A DNA stretch of 64,000 bases from Streptomyces sp. S465 (lineage in GTDB: Bacteria; Actinomycetota; Actinomycetes; Streptomycetales; Streptomycetaceae), in NCBI RefSeq assembly GCF_026898115.1, contig NZ_CP114036.1, positions 310,001 through 374,000 on the forward strand, read 5' to 3'. Shown here one piece after another: positions 17,125-26,910 of the stretch; positions within the stretch are counted from its first letter, which is position 1, and the number at the start of each line of letters is the position of its first letter. Made by a program: the position numbers and the translations under genes. The notes below the pieces were generated by a model. It was given only the letters and a program-made list of their open reading frames with translations, had not been told where the DNA came from and searched no databases.

Positions 17125-18240
17125 TTACGCCGGGACGGCGCCATCGGTGTGCTGCTCGTCGGTCTCCGGCTCGTGCGCCGGGGTACTGAGCTGCTCGCGC
17201 AGATAGTTCCAGACCACGCCGATCAGCGCCGCCACCGGTACGGCGAGCAGACTGCCCACGATGCCGGCCAGGCTCCCACCCAGCGTCACCGCCAGCAGGA
17301 TCACCGCCGCGTGCAGGCCGAGCCCGCGGCTTTGGATCATCGGCTGGAACACGTTGCCCTCGAGTTGCTGCACCACGACAATGATCGCCAGTGCGATCAG
17401 AGCGTCCGTCACACCGTTGAACACCAACGCGATGAGCACCGCGACCGCACCCGCGAACAGGGCACCCACGATCGGCACGAAGGCGGAGACAAAGGTCAGG
17501 ACCGCCAGCGGGAGGACCAGGGGTACCCCCAGAGCCCACAGGCCGAGTCCGATGCAGACGGCGTCGAGCAGGCCGACGAATGCCTGGGACCGCACGAAGG
17601 CGCTCAGCGTGTCCCAACCGCGCGCGGCCACGACCGGGATGTCGGTGGCGAGCCGGCCGGGCAGTTGACGGCTGAGCCACGGCAGGAACCGCGGGCCGTC
17701 CTTGAGGAAGAAGAACATCAAGAAGAGCGCCAGAACGGCGGTGACCAGACCGTCGACCACGGTGCTCAACCCCGTGACGGCAGCGGTGACCACGGTGCCG
17801 GCACTGTCCTGGAGACGGGCGACCGCGGCGTCGGCGGCCTTGTCGATCTGGTCGTCGCCGATGTTCAGCGGCGGCCCGGCGGCCCACTGGCGCACCTGGT
17901 GGATGCCTTCGGTCACACCATCGGTCAGTTCCCCGGACTGGGCGGCCACCGGCACCGCGATCAGCGCCACGACGCCCGCGGCGACCAGGAGGAACAGCAC
18001 GGTCACGGTCGACGCGGCCAGGGCGGGCGGCCACCCGTGGCCGCGCAGGAAACGGGCCAGGGGCCAGGTCAGTGTGGTCAGGAGCAGGCCGACGACGAGT
18101 GGCCAGACGACCGACCACATCTGGCCCAGAAGCCACAGGGCCGCCGCGGCCATCACAAGGACGAGAAGCACATCAAGGGACGTACGCGCCGATGCGCGGA
18201 GCGCGGCACGGGTTTTCGTTGAACTCAACATGGCGGGCAT
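17125..18240 (-). CDS. AI-2E-family transporter (PerM/YdiK-like)
   Basis: A 371-residue membrane protein. It has two N-terminal helices (about 22-60), a further helix near 75-95, a soluble region (100-150), then the family core FFFLKDGPRFLPWL near 195 and conserved C-terminal helices including PIVGALFAGAVAVLIAL and NVFQPMIQSRGLGLHAAVILL. The family exports small molecules or ions (some members AI-2, some Na+/H+); a specific substrate cannot be assigned in actinomycetes. It ends in an acidic His/Asp-rich tail. It is probably monocistronic. Confidence 0.87.
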   Translation of the reverse strand: MPAMLSSTKTRAALRASARTSLDVLLVLVMAAAALWLLGQMWSVVWPLVVGLLLTTLTWPLARFLRGHGWPPALAASTVTVLFLLVAAGVVALIAVPVAAQSGELTDGVTEGIHQVRQWAAGPPLNIGDDQIDKAADAAVARLQDSAGTVVTAAVTGLSTVVDGLVTAVLALFLMFFFLKDGPRFLPWLSRQLPGRLATDIPVVAARGWDTLSAFVRSQAFVGLLDAVCIGLGLWALGVPLVLPLAVLTFVSAFVPIVGALFAGAVAVLIALVFNGVTDALIALAIIVVVQQLEGNVFQPMIQSRGLGLHAAVILLAVTLGGSLAGIVGSLLAVPVAALIGVVWNYLREQLSTPAHEPETDEQHTDGAVPA

Positions 18241-18270
18241 GGCACCACCGGTACCACATTTCCCGCCTCG

Positions 18271-19038
18271 CTATCGCCGCTGTCGGGCGGCCACCAGGAG
18301 GTCCACCAGGTAGGTCTCCTCCACCGTCCCGTCCGGGAAGACCTCACGGAGGCGATCGCGCTCCGCGGTGAGGAACGACTGGGTACCGGCCTCGCCGAGC
18401 ACGAGAAACGCCGAGTGGCTGGTGATGTTGGCGAGGTGGGTGTCGAGGGGCACGGCGCGGCTCCATCGCACCTGACGGCGTGTGAAGTGCAGACCGGGGA
18501 GGCCCGCGAGCTGCGCGGCACGGTTGTCGTCGGGTCGCCTCCGGTCAGTCGGCCTCACCCCGCAGTGCGTTGCGATGCGCTGGTGCTGGGCGGCGATCCA
18601 CGGCACGTCGAAGGCGGTGGTGTTCCACCAGACCGCCAGCGCGCCACCCGGGCGCAGGACGCGCAACGCCTCGGGAACGGACCGGTCGGTATCGGTCCAG
18701 TGCCAGGACTGCGCGTACGTGACCAGGTCACAGGAGCCGTCCGCCAGCGGCAGGGCATTGCCGTCGCCCCGCACGACCGGGACATCCGGGAGCGTGCGGC
18801 GGAACTGGGCGGCCATGCCCGCACCCGGTTCGACGGCGATCACATCGGCGCCGCGCTCGCGCAACAGGACGGTGGCAATTCCGGTGCCCGCGCCGATGTC
18901 GGCGACACGGGCGCCCGCGAGGGGACGTCCGATGAACTCCTGGACGGCGTCCAGGACGGCGGGCGGGTACGACGGGCGGTACGCGGCGTACTGTGCGGCG
19001 GCCGCGTTGAACGAGTGGGCACGCGAGATGGCGGTCAT
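18271..19038 (-). CDS. Class I SAM-dependent methyltransferase
   Basis: A 255-residue protein with the SAM-binding motif VADIGAGTGIATVLL near residue 42, an acidic residue closing the second strand (VAVEPG), and motif IV-like YAQSWHWTD; LRPGGALAVWWN follows, as in type-11 methyltransferases. The WHW pattern is typical of the UbiE/Coq5-like group that carries an N-terminal FNAAAAQYAAYRPSYP segment. Substrate unknown. The ATG at 19038 has GAGG upstream; a GTG at 19062 is possible. It is divergent from the GH3 gene. Confidence 0.87.
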   Translation of the reverse strand: MTAISRAHSFNAAAAQYAAYRPSYPPAVLDAVQEFIGRPLAGARVADIGAGTGIATVLLRERGADVIAVEPGAGMAAQFRRTLPDVPVVRGDGNALPLADGSCDLVTYAQSWHWTDTDRSVPEALRVLRPGGALAVWWNTTAFDVPWIAAQHQRIATHCGVRPTDRRRPDDNRAAQLAGLPGLHFTRRQVRWSRAVPLDTHLANITSHSAFLVLGEAGTQSFLTAERDRLREVFPDGTVEETYLVDLLVAARQRR

Positions 19039-19245
19039 CCGCTCATCCTCGTCCTTGCTCACGTTCGTCGGCCACCCTCTTTTGTTTCTGTGCGTGGACG
19101 GGCCATTGTGCGTGGACGGGCCATACAACGACTTCGGCCGACCGTGTGACGAGTGTTGACGGGTGCACAGCTAGTCCATAACTTCACTGCAATTGTTGAA
19201 GAAGGCACGCTCGATCCGCTCCACCCGATTCAAAGGAATGAAGAC

Positions 19246-21567
19246 ATGGGTCGTTTGCGCAGGCGCACTCTCCTCACCGCCGCCAGTGGAACCGTCGCCG
19301 TCGGCATCGCCGGCGGCGGGACCGCGCGGGCGGACGAAGGGTCGGCAGGGACGGGCGGGGCGGCCTCCGCCGACGGCGTCGGCGGAGGCCGGAAGGGCGG
19401 GCCGTACGATGCGAAGGTCCGGGCGCTGCTGGGGCGGATGACCGTCGACGAGAAGCTCGGACAGCTCCAGCAGCTGTCCTGGACCGGCGACACCGGTCCC
19501 GGCGGTGGGCAGACCGCGGAGGCCGAGGAGGCCGCCCGCAAGGGAAAGCTCGGGTCGGTGCTGAACGTCTACGGGGCGAAGTCCACCAACGCGCTCCAGC
19601 GCATCGCGGTCGAGGAGTCGCGCCTCGGCATCCCGCTGCTGTTCGGCCTGGACGTCATCCACGGCTTCTGGACGACGTTCCCCATCCCGCTCGCCCAGGC
19701 GTCGAGCTTCGACCCCGCCGTGTCCGAACGCGACGGAGAAGTGTCGGCGAAGGAGGCCCGGTCGAACGGGGTGCACTGGACGTTCTCCCCGATGATGGAC
19801 GTCACCCACGAGCCGCGCTGGGGCCGGATCGCGGAGGGCAGCGGTGAGGACACGTATCTCGCCGCGGCCTTCGCGGCGGCCAAGACACGCGGCTACCAGG
19901 GGGACCGCGAGGCCGGTGAGCTCGCCGCGAAGGACCGGGTCGCGGCGTGCGCCAAGCACTTCGTGGCGTACGGGGGCGCCGAGGGCGGCCGGGACTACAA
20001 CACCGTGGACGTGTCCGAGGCGAAGCTCCGCAACGTCTACCTCCCGCCGTTCAAGGCCGCCCTGGACGCCGGTGTGGCGACCGTCATGGCGTCCTTCAAC
20101 ACCATCAGCGGGGTCCCGGCACACGGCAACCAGCACACGCTGACCGACATCCTCAAGAAGGAGTGGGGGTTCGACGGGTTCGTCGTCAGCGACTACACCG
20201 GCATCCAGGAGCTGATCGCCCATGGCTTCGCCGCCGACGGAGCCGACGCCGGGCGGCTGGCGCTGGGCGCCGGGGTGGACATGGAGATGGTCAGCACCCA
20301 CCTCGTCGACCATGGCCGAAAGCTCCTCAAGAGCGGGCGGATCACGGTCGGCCGCCTGGACGACGCGGTGGCCCGCATCCTGCGTCTGAAGTTCGAGCTG
20401 GGGCTCTTCGACCACCCGTACGTCGATGAGGACAGCGCGATCACCGAGCCGTCGAAGGCAGCGCGGAGCGCGGCCCGGAAGGCGGCCGCGCGTTCCATGG
20501 TGCTGCTGAAGAACGACCAGGAAGCACTGCCGCTGAGCCCGTCCGTCGGCTCGGTCGCGGTCGTCGGCCCGTTCGCCGACTCCACCGACCTGCACGGCAC
20601 CTGGTCCGGGCCCGGGGCCCAGAAGTTCCCCGCCGTCACCGTGGCCGACGCGGTACGGGCGGCGGCCCCGAAGGCGAAGGTCACCGCCGTGAAGGGGGTG
20701 GATGCCGAGGGCAAGGACACCTCGGGGGTGCAGGACGCGGTCGCGGCGGCCAAGGCGGCGGACGTCACGGTGGTCGTGGTCGGTGAGCCCCCGGCGTGGA
20801 GCGGCGAGGCGAGCTCGCGCAGCGACATCACACTTCCCGGGGCACAGGAGGAGCTGATCTCGGCGATCGCGGGGACCGGCAAGCCGTTCGTCGTCGTGCT
20901 GGTCAACGGGCGGCCCCTGACCGTGGGCGGCTGGCTGGACTCCGCGCCCGCCGTGCTGGAGGCGTGGCACCCGGGGATCGAGGCCGGCCACGCCATCGCC
21001 GATGTGCTGTTCGGCGCGGTCAACCCGGGCGGCAAGCTGCCGGTCACGTTCCCGCGCACGGTCGGTCAGGTCCCGATCTACTACAACCACGAGAACACCG
21101 GCCGCCCGTACGACGCCGACAACAAATACACCTCGAAGTACCTGGACCTCGCCCACGGGCCGCAGTTCGCGTTCGGACACGGCCTGAGTTACACCTCGTT
21201 CAGCGTGGGCGAGCCGAAGGCGAGCACCCGACGCATCTCGGCCGGCGCGTTGCGCAAGGGCGACACGGTCGAGGTCGCGGTGTCCGTGCGCAACACCGGC
21301 GAACGGGCGGGCGATGAGGTCGTGCAGCTGTACCTGCACGACCCGGTGGCGAGCATCGTGCAGCCGGTGCGCAGGTTGCGCGGGTTCCGCAGGGTCTCCC
21401 TGGAGGCCGGGAAGAGCACCACCGTCCGGTTCCGCCTCCGGGCCGAGGACTTCGGCTTCTGGACGAACGACACGGGTGGAACGTTCGTGTTGGAGAAGGG
21501 GGATGTCGACATCTACGTGGGCAACAGCTCGCTCGCCACGAACAGGACGAGCCTGACGATCGCGTAA
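19246..21567 (+). CDS. Secreted GH3 beta-glucosidase
   Basis: A 773-residue exported glycosidase. The N-terminus MGRLRRRTLLTAASGT followed by a hydrophobic stretch and ARA is a twin-arginine-like signal. The GH3 TIM barrel (about 50-350) has the nucleophile Asp316 in VVSDYTG and substrate residues in HFVAYGG. The alpha/beta sandwich (about 415-640) carries GEPPAWSGEA, and a fibronectin type III-like domain closes the protein (about 690-765). It removes terminal beta-linked glucose from oligosaccharides, probably cello-oligomers (family knowledge). AAAGGA lies 8 bases before the ATG. A perfect 16-base-pair terminator follows. Confidence 0.93.
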   Translation: MGRLRRRTLLTAASGTVAVGIAGGGTARADEGSAGTGGAASADGVGGGRKGGPYDAKVRALLGRMTVDEKLGQLQQLSWTGDTGPGGGQTAEAEEAARKGKLGSVLNVYGAKSTNALQRIAVEESRLGIPLLFGLDVIHGFWTTFPIPLAQASSFDPAVSERDGEVSAKEARSNGVHWTFSPMMDVTHEPRWGRIAEGSGEDTYLAAAFAAAKTRGYQGDREAGELAAKDRVAACAKHFVAYGGAEGGRDYNTVDVSEAKLRNVYLPPFKAALDAGVATVMASFNTISGVPAHGNQHTLTDILKKEWGFDGFVVSDYTGIQELIAHGFAADGADAGRLALGAGVDMEMVSTHLVDHGRKLLKSGRITVGRLDDAVARILRLKFELGLFDHPYVDEDSAITEPSKAARSAARKAAARSMVLLKNDQEALPLSPSVGSVAVVGPFADSTDLHGTWSGPGAQKFPAVTVADAVRAAAPKAKVTAVKGVDAEGKDTSGVQDAVAAAKAADVTVVVVGEPPAWSGEASSRSDITLPGAQEELISAIAGTGKPFVVVLVNGRPLTVGGWLDSAPAVLEAWHPGIEAGHAIADVLFGAVNPGGKLPVTFPRTVGQVPIYYNHENTGRPYDADNKYTSKYLDLAHGPQFAFGHGLSYTSFSVGEPKASTRRISAGALRKGDTVEVAVSVRNTGERAGDEVVQLYLHDPVASIVQPVRRLRGFRRVSLEAGKSTTVRFRLRAEDFGFWTNDTGGTFVLEKGDVDIYVGNSSLATNRTSLTIA

Positions 21568-21612
21568 CCCCGGCCGCCCCCGGCGGCCGCCCAATGCCGT
21601 GGCGCAGCGGCC

Positions 21613-21649
21613 CGTCTCGGCCGGCACCTGGTCGGTGCCGGCCGAGACG
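21613..21649 (+). terminator. Hairpin terminator after the GH3 gene
   Basis: A perfect 16-base-pair stem with loop TGGTC (21629-21633) begins 45 bases after the GH3 stop. It also lies next to the pit remnants on the other strand and may replace their lost 3' end. Confidence 0.85.
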
Positions 21650-21659
21650 CCCACTGCCC

Positions 21660-21765
21660 CCGGCGGCCGCGAGGCCCAGGACGCCGAGGGCGAAGACGGT
21701 GGCCACGGCGACGGTGACGCCGATACTCACCGCGGTGACCTGACCGAGTGCGGTCCAGTCGAGAT

Positions 21766-21769
<4 letters not shown>
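21660..21769 (-). pseudogene. Truncated small membrane protein associated with pit genes
   Basis: From ATG 21769 the frame reads MHLDWTALGQVTAV followed by a single hydrophobic helix ending VLGLAAAGGSG. It then runs into unrelated bases including the GH3 terminator. Streptomyces pit phosphate transporter genes are often followed by a ~70-residue membrane protein of this type (family knowledge). Here only the first ~35 residues survive. Confidence 0.5.
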
Positions 21770-22390
<621 letters not shown>

Positions 22391-22467
22391 ACGGCGGGCC
22401 TCCCCGGCCGCCCGGCGAAACCGTGGTGCACTTCTCACGAGACGTCAGGTGTGTGCGGCGCGGACCC

Positions 22468-23202
22468 ATGGACGAGCGGATGAGGTGGATGCTCGGCGGA
22501 ACCACACGGCGCTCACGGCTGCGGTTCGACGGCTGGATCGCCGGCATGGGCACCTCCTCCGGGACGCGCGTCGTGCTCGGACACTGGCAGCGGTCACCGT
22601 TCGGACCGTTCAGCGATGTGATGCTCGAACGAGCCGATGGGGAGCGGCTGCTGCTGGCCCCCACGCGGGAGACGGCGGACTTCATCCGCGACACCTACAC
22701 GTTCGACACGGTGCGCCTCGTCCCGGTCGGCGTGCACGTCGTCGGCGACACCTGGACCGTCACCGCCGGACCGCTCGATCTGCGCTTCACCACCGGCCGA
22801 CGACGGCTCCTGGGATGCGTGCTGCGCGCCGTTCCCGGCGGGCTCGCGGGGCGTCCGGCCTGGAGTGCGCTGATGGACTGGCCCGCCCGCGTGCTGCTGC
22901 CCGGTGTGCGCACCCGCGGCAGCACCGACGCCGGCCACCGCGAGTGGTACGGCGCCCGGGACCTGCTGCCGATCCGGACGGTGTCGGCGGCCTTCGAGGA
23001 CACCGACCTCGGCGGGGCGGCGCCCGTCGAACCGCCCGTGCGCTTCGGGTTCGGTTCGGCGCCGAGGAAACCCGCCCTCACCCGGGTCACCACGACGGTG
23101 GCGCTCGATTCCCGGTGCGGGCCGGTCGCCCGGCAGAGTGGACAACGGGCCGGCGGCCGTCACGGAGGCCGATGGCGGGGAAGCGTAGGGCATGGGCGAT
23201 GA
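22468..23202 (+). CDS. Hypothetical protein, 244 residues
   Basis: I do not recognise the family. The first ~200 residues look like a soluble beta-rich fold: RSRLRFDGWIAGMGTSSGTR, VVLGHWQRSPFGPFSDVMLE and repeated Thr/Val strands. A basic Arg/Gly-rich tail follows whose composition suggests the true end may lie earlier. There is no signal peptide or membrane helix. The start at 22468 lacks a good ribosome binding site; an ATG 12 bases later is equally possible. It overlaps the phosphatase gene by 11 bases, so the two may be co-transcribed. Confidence 0.6.
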   Translation: MDERMRWMLGGTTRRSRLRFDGWIAGMGTSSGTRVVLGHWQRSPFGPFSDVMLERADGERLLLAPTRETADFIRDTYTFDTVRLVPVGVHVVGDTWTVTAGPLDLRFTTGRRRLLGCVLRAVPGGLAGRPAWSALMDWPARVLLPGVRTRGSTDAGHREWYGARDLLPIRTVSAAFEDTDLGGAAPVEPPVRFGFGSAPRKPALTRVTTTVALDSRCGPVARQSGQRAGGRHGGRWRGSVGHGR

Positions 23203-24484
23203 CAAGGACGAGAAGACCCTGCTGGACCGTCTCACTCTGCTGGCGGATGCCGGAACGGCACTGGCCAGCACGCTGGACCTGCTGGAGGGGCTGCGGCGAG
23301 CGTGCCAGGTGGTGACCGGGCGGCTGGGCGACTGGTGCGTGGTCGACCTGCTGGACGAACGCGGCCGGCTGGAGCGGGCTGTCGTGTCCCACCGCACCCC
23401 CCACGTGTTGCCTCCCGGTGGATACGAAGGGCCGCTTCCGCCGGTGCCGCAGAACGCCACCGGGCCGCTGCCGCGGGTGCTGCACGGGGCGGGCCCGCTG
23501 CTGCTCGCCGACATCCCCCCGTCGAGCCGGGCAGCCGACCCGCTGCACGCCCGGCAACTGGAACTGTTCGAGCAACTGGGCGCGCGGAGCGCCGTCATCA
23601 CCCCGCTGCGGGCCCGGCGCGAGGTGCTCGGCGCCATGACCGTGGCCCGCACCGACCCCGCCCACCCCTTCACCGAGGACGATTTCCCGCTCATCGAGAA
23701 CCTGGTCCGCAGCCTGGCGCTCCAGGTGGACAACGCACGGCTGCACGAGCAGACCCAGCGCATCGCCGAGCGCTTCCAGCGCGACCTGTTGCCCGATCTG
23801 CCGCATGTCGGCGACCTCCAGATCGCCACCCGCTACACGCCGGCGCAGAGCATCGCGCAGGTCGGCGGTGACTGGTACGACGTCTTCGTCCTGCCGCAGG
23901 GCGACACCGTCCTGGTCATCGGCGATGTCACCGGCCACGACCTGCAAGCGGCCATCGCCATGAGCGCCTTGCGCAACATGCTGCGCGGAATCGCCGTGGA
24001 CCGCCAAGAGCCTCCCGGTGAGGTTCTGCGCCGCCTGGACATCGCCACCCATACGCTGAACCAGGAGGCGACCGCCACGTGCGTCTACGGCCTGGTCAAA
24101 CGCCCCGGGGAAGGCGGCCTGTGGGGTCTGCACCACGCATCCGCCGGGCATCTGCCACCACTGCTGACCACGGCCGAGGGCGACACCCACTACCTCGAGA
24201 CGGGCGCCGGACTGATGATCGGCGTGGACCCCGCGCACCGGCGCCCGACCGCCTTCGACGATCTGCCCGCCCACTCCACGGTGCTGCTGTACACCGATGG
24301 GCTGATCGAGCGCCGCAGCGAATCCCTCGACCAGGGGCTCACCCGGCTGCGCCAGCACACCGCCGCGCTGTCCCGCGAGCCCCTGGACACCTTCTGCGAC
24401 GAACTGCTCACCGGGCTGGCCGCCGACACCAGCGATGACGCCGCCCTGCTCGCCGTGCGTCCCGCCCCACCGGCCCGCACCTGA
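23192..24484 (+). CDS. SpoIIE-type PP2C protein phosphatase with GAF domain
   Basis: A 430-residue cytoplasmic signalling protein. A GAF domain (about 12-180) includes LGAMTVARTD near its end. A short coiled linker LHEQTQRIAERFQRDLLP leads to a SpoIIE/RsbU-type PP2C domain (about 200-425), whose metal-binding aspartates appear in GGDWYDVF, GDVTGHD, YTDGLIE and SDDAALL. Such proteins dephosphorylate anti-anti-sigma factors in response to a ligand or redox cue on the GAF domain. Streptomyces have many; the partner is not apparent here. It overlaps the upstream hypothetical gene. Confidence 0.9.
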   Translation: MGDDKDEKTLLDRLTLLADAGTALASTLDLLEGLRRACQVVTGRLGDWCVVDLLDERGRLERAVVSHRTPHVLPPGGYEGPLPPVPQNATGPLPRVLHGAGPLLLADIPPSSRAADPLHARQLELFEQLGARSAVITPLRARREVLGAMTVARTDPAHPFTEDDFPLIENLVRSLALQVDNARLHEQTQRIAERFQRDLLPDLPHVGDLQIATRYTPAQSIAQVGGDWYDVFVLPQGDTVLVIGDVTGHDLQAAIAMSALRNMLRGIAVDRQEPPGEVLRRLDIATHTLNQEATATCVYGLVKRPGEGGLWGLHHASAGHLPPLLTTAEGDTHYLETGAGLMIGVDPAHRRPTAFDDLPAHSTVLLYTDGLIERRSESLDQGLTRLRQHTAALSREPLDTFCDELLTGLAADTSDDAALLAVRPAPPART

Positions 24485-24517
24485 GCCTCCAAGGCCGGTG
24501 GTCATCCCCAGGTTTGC

Positions 24518-24573
24518 TAAGTGGCGGGCCCCGCCGTATCGTGGCACACGTAAACGGCGGGCCCCGCCGTTTA
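24518..24573. promoter_or_regulatory. Tandem operator upstream of the NmrA-like gene
   Basis: Two copies of an inverted repeat built on GGCGGG-C-CCCGCC have centres at 24529 and 24562, exactly 33 bases (about three helical turns) apart. The second, 24551-24573, is a perfect 11-1-11 palindrome reading TAAACGGCGGG on its left arm; the first is the same with flanking mismatches. The pair ends 30 bases before the start codon and is a strong candidate for repressor binding. Confidence 0.7.
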
Positions 24574-24603
24574 GTGAGCGACTACCGCCATTCAAGGAGC
24601 GTC

Positions 24604-25527
24604 ATGTCCGCAGATTCCGCACCCGTCCTGGTCACCGGCGCCACCGGCAGGCAGGGCGGGGCCACTGCCCGCGCACTGCTCGCGGCGGGCGTTCCCGTCC
24701 GCGCCCTGGTGCGCGACCCGGCCACCGACCGGGCCAGGGCCATCGAGGCACTCGGCGCCGACCTGGTCACCGGCGATCTCCACGACCGCGCATCCGTGAT
24801 CCGGGCCGCCGAGGGGGCCCGCGCCGTCTTCTCCGTGCAGATGCCCGCCATGACCGCGGACAGCGTCGACTTCGACGGGGAGGTGGCCCAGGGCGTCAAC
24901 CTCGTCGAGGGCGCGAAGGCCGCCGGAGTGCCGCAGTTCGTGCACACGTCCGTCAGCGGCGCCGGCCAGCACACCGAAACCCCCGGCTGGGCCGAAGGCC
25001 GCTGGGCCTGGATGGAACCCACCCTGGGCGCGAAGAGCGCGATCCAGGACCGGGTCCGCGCGGCCGGCTTCGCCCACTGGACACTTCTCAAGCCGGCCTT
25101 CTTCATGGAGAACTTCCTCCCGTCCATGGCCTATCTGTTCCCGCGCGGCATCGAGGGTGGCCTGGTGAGCATCCTGCGCCCCGAGACCCGGCTGTCCCTC
25201 ATCGCCGTGCGCGACATCGGCAGGGCGGCCGCCGCGGCCATCGCCGCGCCGGAGCGGTTCAACGGGGTCGAGCTGGAACTGGCCGGCGACTACCTGCCGA
25301 TGACGGAGATCGCCGACGTCCTCTCCCACGCCCTGGGCACACCATTGTCCGCGCCGGACATGACCGAGGAGGAGGCCATCGCCGCCGGAATGCCCGCGAT
25401 GGGCGCCTCGCACAAGTGGCTGAACGCGGTCGGCCAGCCGGCCCGCCCGGAATTCGCGAGGGACCTCGGCATCCCGCTCACCAGCTTCGAGGAATGGGCG
25501 CGGGAGCACATGGGCCCCACGGCCTGA
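24604..25527 (+). CDS. NmrA-family NAD(P)-binding protein
   Basis: A 307-residue atypical SDR of the NmrA/HSCARG group. It has VTGATGRQGGATARALL at the N-terminus, LVRDP after the second strand (an Arg that favours NADP), and FVHTSVSGAG where catalytic SDRs have Ser and Tyr; the YxxxK motif is missing, so it may be a redox sensor or an isoflavone-reductase-like enzyme. AAGGAG lies 5 bases before the ATG. It sits directly behind a duplicated operator, so it is probably the inducible target of a regulator encoded elsewhere. Confidence 0.85.
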   Translation: MSADSAPVLVTGATGRQGGATARALLAAGVPVRALVRDPATDRARAIEALGADLVTGDLHDRASVIRAAEGARAVFSVQMPAMTADSVDFDGEVAQGVNLVEGAKAAGVPQFVHTSVSGAGQHTETPGWAEGRWAWMEPTLGAKSAIQDRVRAAGFAHWTLLKPAFFMENFLPSMAYLFPRGIEGGLVSILRPETRLSLIAVRDIGRAAAAAIAAPERFNGVELELAGDYLPMTEIADVLSHALGTPLSAPDMTEEEAIAAGMPAMGASHKWLNAVGQPARPEFARDLGIPLTSFEEWAREHMGPTA

Positions 25528-25656
25528 CATGGGTTCCGGACCTGGTTCAGCGGACCGACCGAAGCAGGTCCCGCCGACCCAGGTCCCGCCGAACCACGGG
25601 ATCGCGGCCATGGGGCGCGTGGTCCGGCGCCGGCCACGCTCGCCGCGTCAGTCCCG

Positions 25657-26809
25657 TCAGGACGTGGCGGAGTTGCCCGGCGGTCCGGCGGCCCCTCCGG
25701 ACGCTCCGCCGCCCACCAGGCGTCGTTCCAGGGGCCGGATGGCCACGCTCGCCGTCAGTGCCAGGCAGCCCACGGCCACCCAGGGCAGCGCCCGGTTCAC
25801 GCCGTACAGGGCCGGCGTCACCATGTCCGCCGCCGCGAACGAGTACTGGAACGCCGCCAGGTAGGTCCCTCGTACCCCCTCCGGCGCCGCCTGGGCGGAG
25901 AGCGCGTTCGAGGCCGGCCCGTGCAGCATCTCCGCCGCCGCCCACAGCAGCATCGCCGGTGCCAGGTAGCCGACCGGCAACGGGCCCGGTGGCAGCAGCA
26001 CCGCCATGGCGGCGGCCGCGCACCAGGCCGCCCACAGCCGGCCGCCCCAGGCCATCGCGCCGCCGGTGCGTCGCCGGGAGCGGCGGGTGACCTCCGCCGC
26101 ACAGGTGGCCACGACCGCCGTGGTGATCGTGAGGAAGGCGCCGACCGCCCAGCCCGGCGCGTGCAGTCCTCGGGTCACGTACACGGGTACCGCCACGGCG
26201 AGGAAGACGGTACAGATGTTGAACAGGACGTTGACGCCGATGAGCGCCAGATACGGCCGGTTGCGCAGCAACTGCCGTATGCTGGCCGGGGATTCCCCGT
26301 CGGAGCCGTCGGCCGGCCGCTGCGCACCGCGTACGAACAGCCCGACGGCCGCCGCGACGACGAAGGAGATCGCGTCCGCCGGCACCATCCCCCGGTACGC
26401 GTGCTGCGAGGCGAGCGCGAGCAGCCCGCCCGCGAGCACCGTGCCAGCGCCGGCGCCGGCCGCCCGGATCATGCCCGCTCGGGCGAACGCCTCGTCCTTG
26501 GCCTCCCCGTCCGCCTGCTCGGCGATCAGCGCGAAGCAGGAAGAACCCGGCGGCCTGGAGCAACTGACCCGCGATCACCACCGGTCGCGGCCCGATGCGG
26601 TCGACGAGCCGCCCGACGAGCAGCGGCAGCGGGAGCGAGCAGGCGGTGGCGGCGGTCAGCAGCAGACCGGCACCGGCCTCCGACAGGTCGGTGACGGCGA
26701 GGAAGTAGACCATGGACAGCGGGAGATAGAGCCCGGCGCCGATGGCGTCGACGGCCAGCGCCAACGGTATCGCCCAGGCGGCGCCGTCGCGCGCCCGCGG
26801 CCACCTCAC
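25657..26809 (-). pseudogene. MFS transporter interrupted by a frameshift
   Basis: From GTG 26809 the frame gives the first helices of an MFS permease (LALAVDAIGAGLYLPL, motif A-like LVGRLVDRIGPRPVV). Near 26535-26545 the frame shifts by one base within FFLLRA. The rest, starting ALIAEQADGEAKDEAFARA and including ten more helices, continues in another frame to 25657. Together they make one ~380-residue exporter. A single-base indel, real or a sequencing error, separates a working gene from this one. Confidence 0.75.
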
Positions 26810-26910
26810 GGCTCATCGCGGGCGGCGTACGCCACCGCTCGGCTCCCGTCCGGGGGCCGGGAGCCCCAGGCGGCACACCGGCCGGTCCGGGGCAGGTCTT
26901 CGCATGACGG

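Noticed and set aside
19184..19203. CTTCA...TGAAG inverted repeat upstream of the GH3 gene
   Set aside because: The inner CAATTG palindrome is off-centre by one base and the outer arms are only five bases, so it is too weak to call an operator.
19171..21654. An 827-residue open frame opposite the GH3 gene
   Set aside because: Same reason: the plus strand has a complete GH3 enzyme with signal peptide and catalytic residues, and the antisense product shows no family pattern.
25564..25592. Direct repeat CAGGTCCCGCCGA after the NmrA-like gene
   Set aside because: Only two short copies between convergent genes; likely chance in GC-rich DNA.
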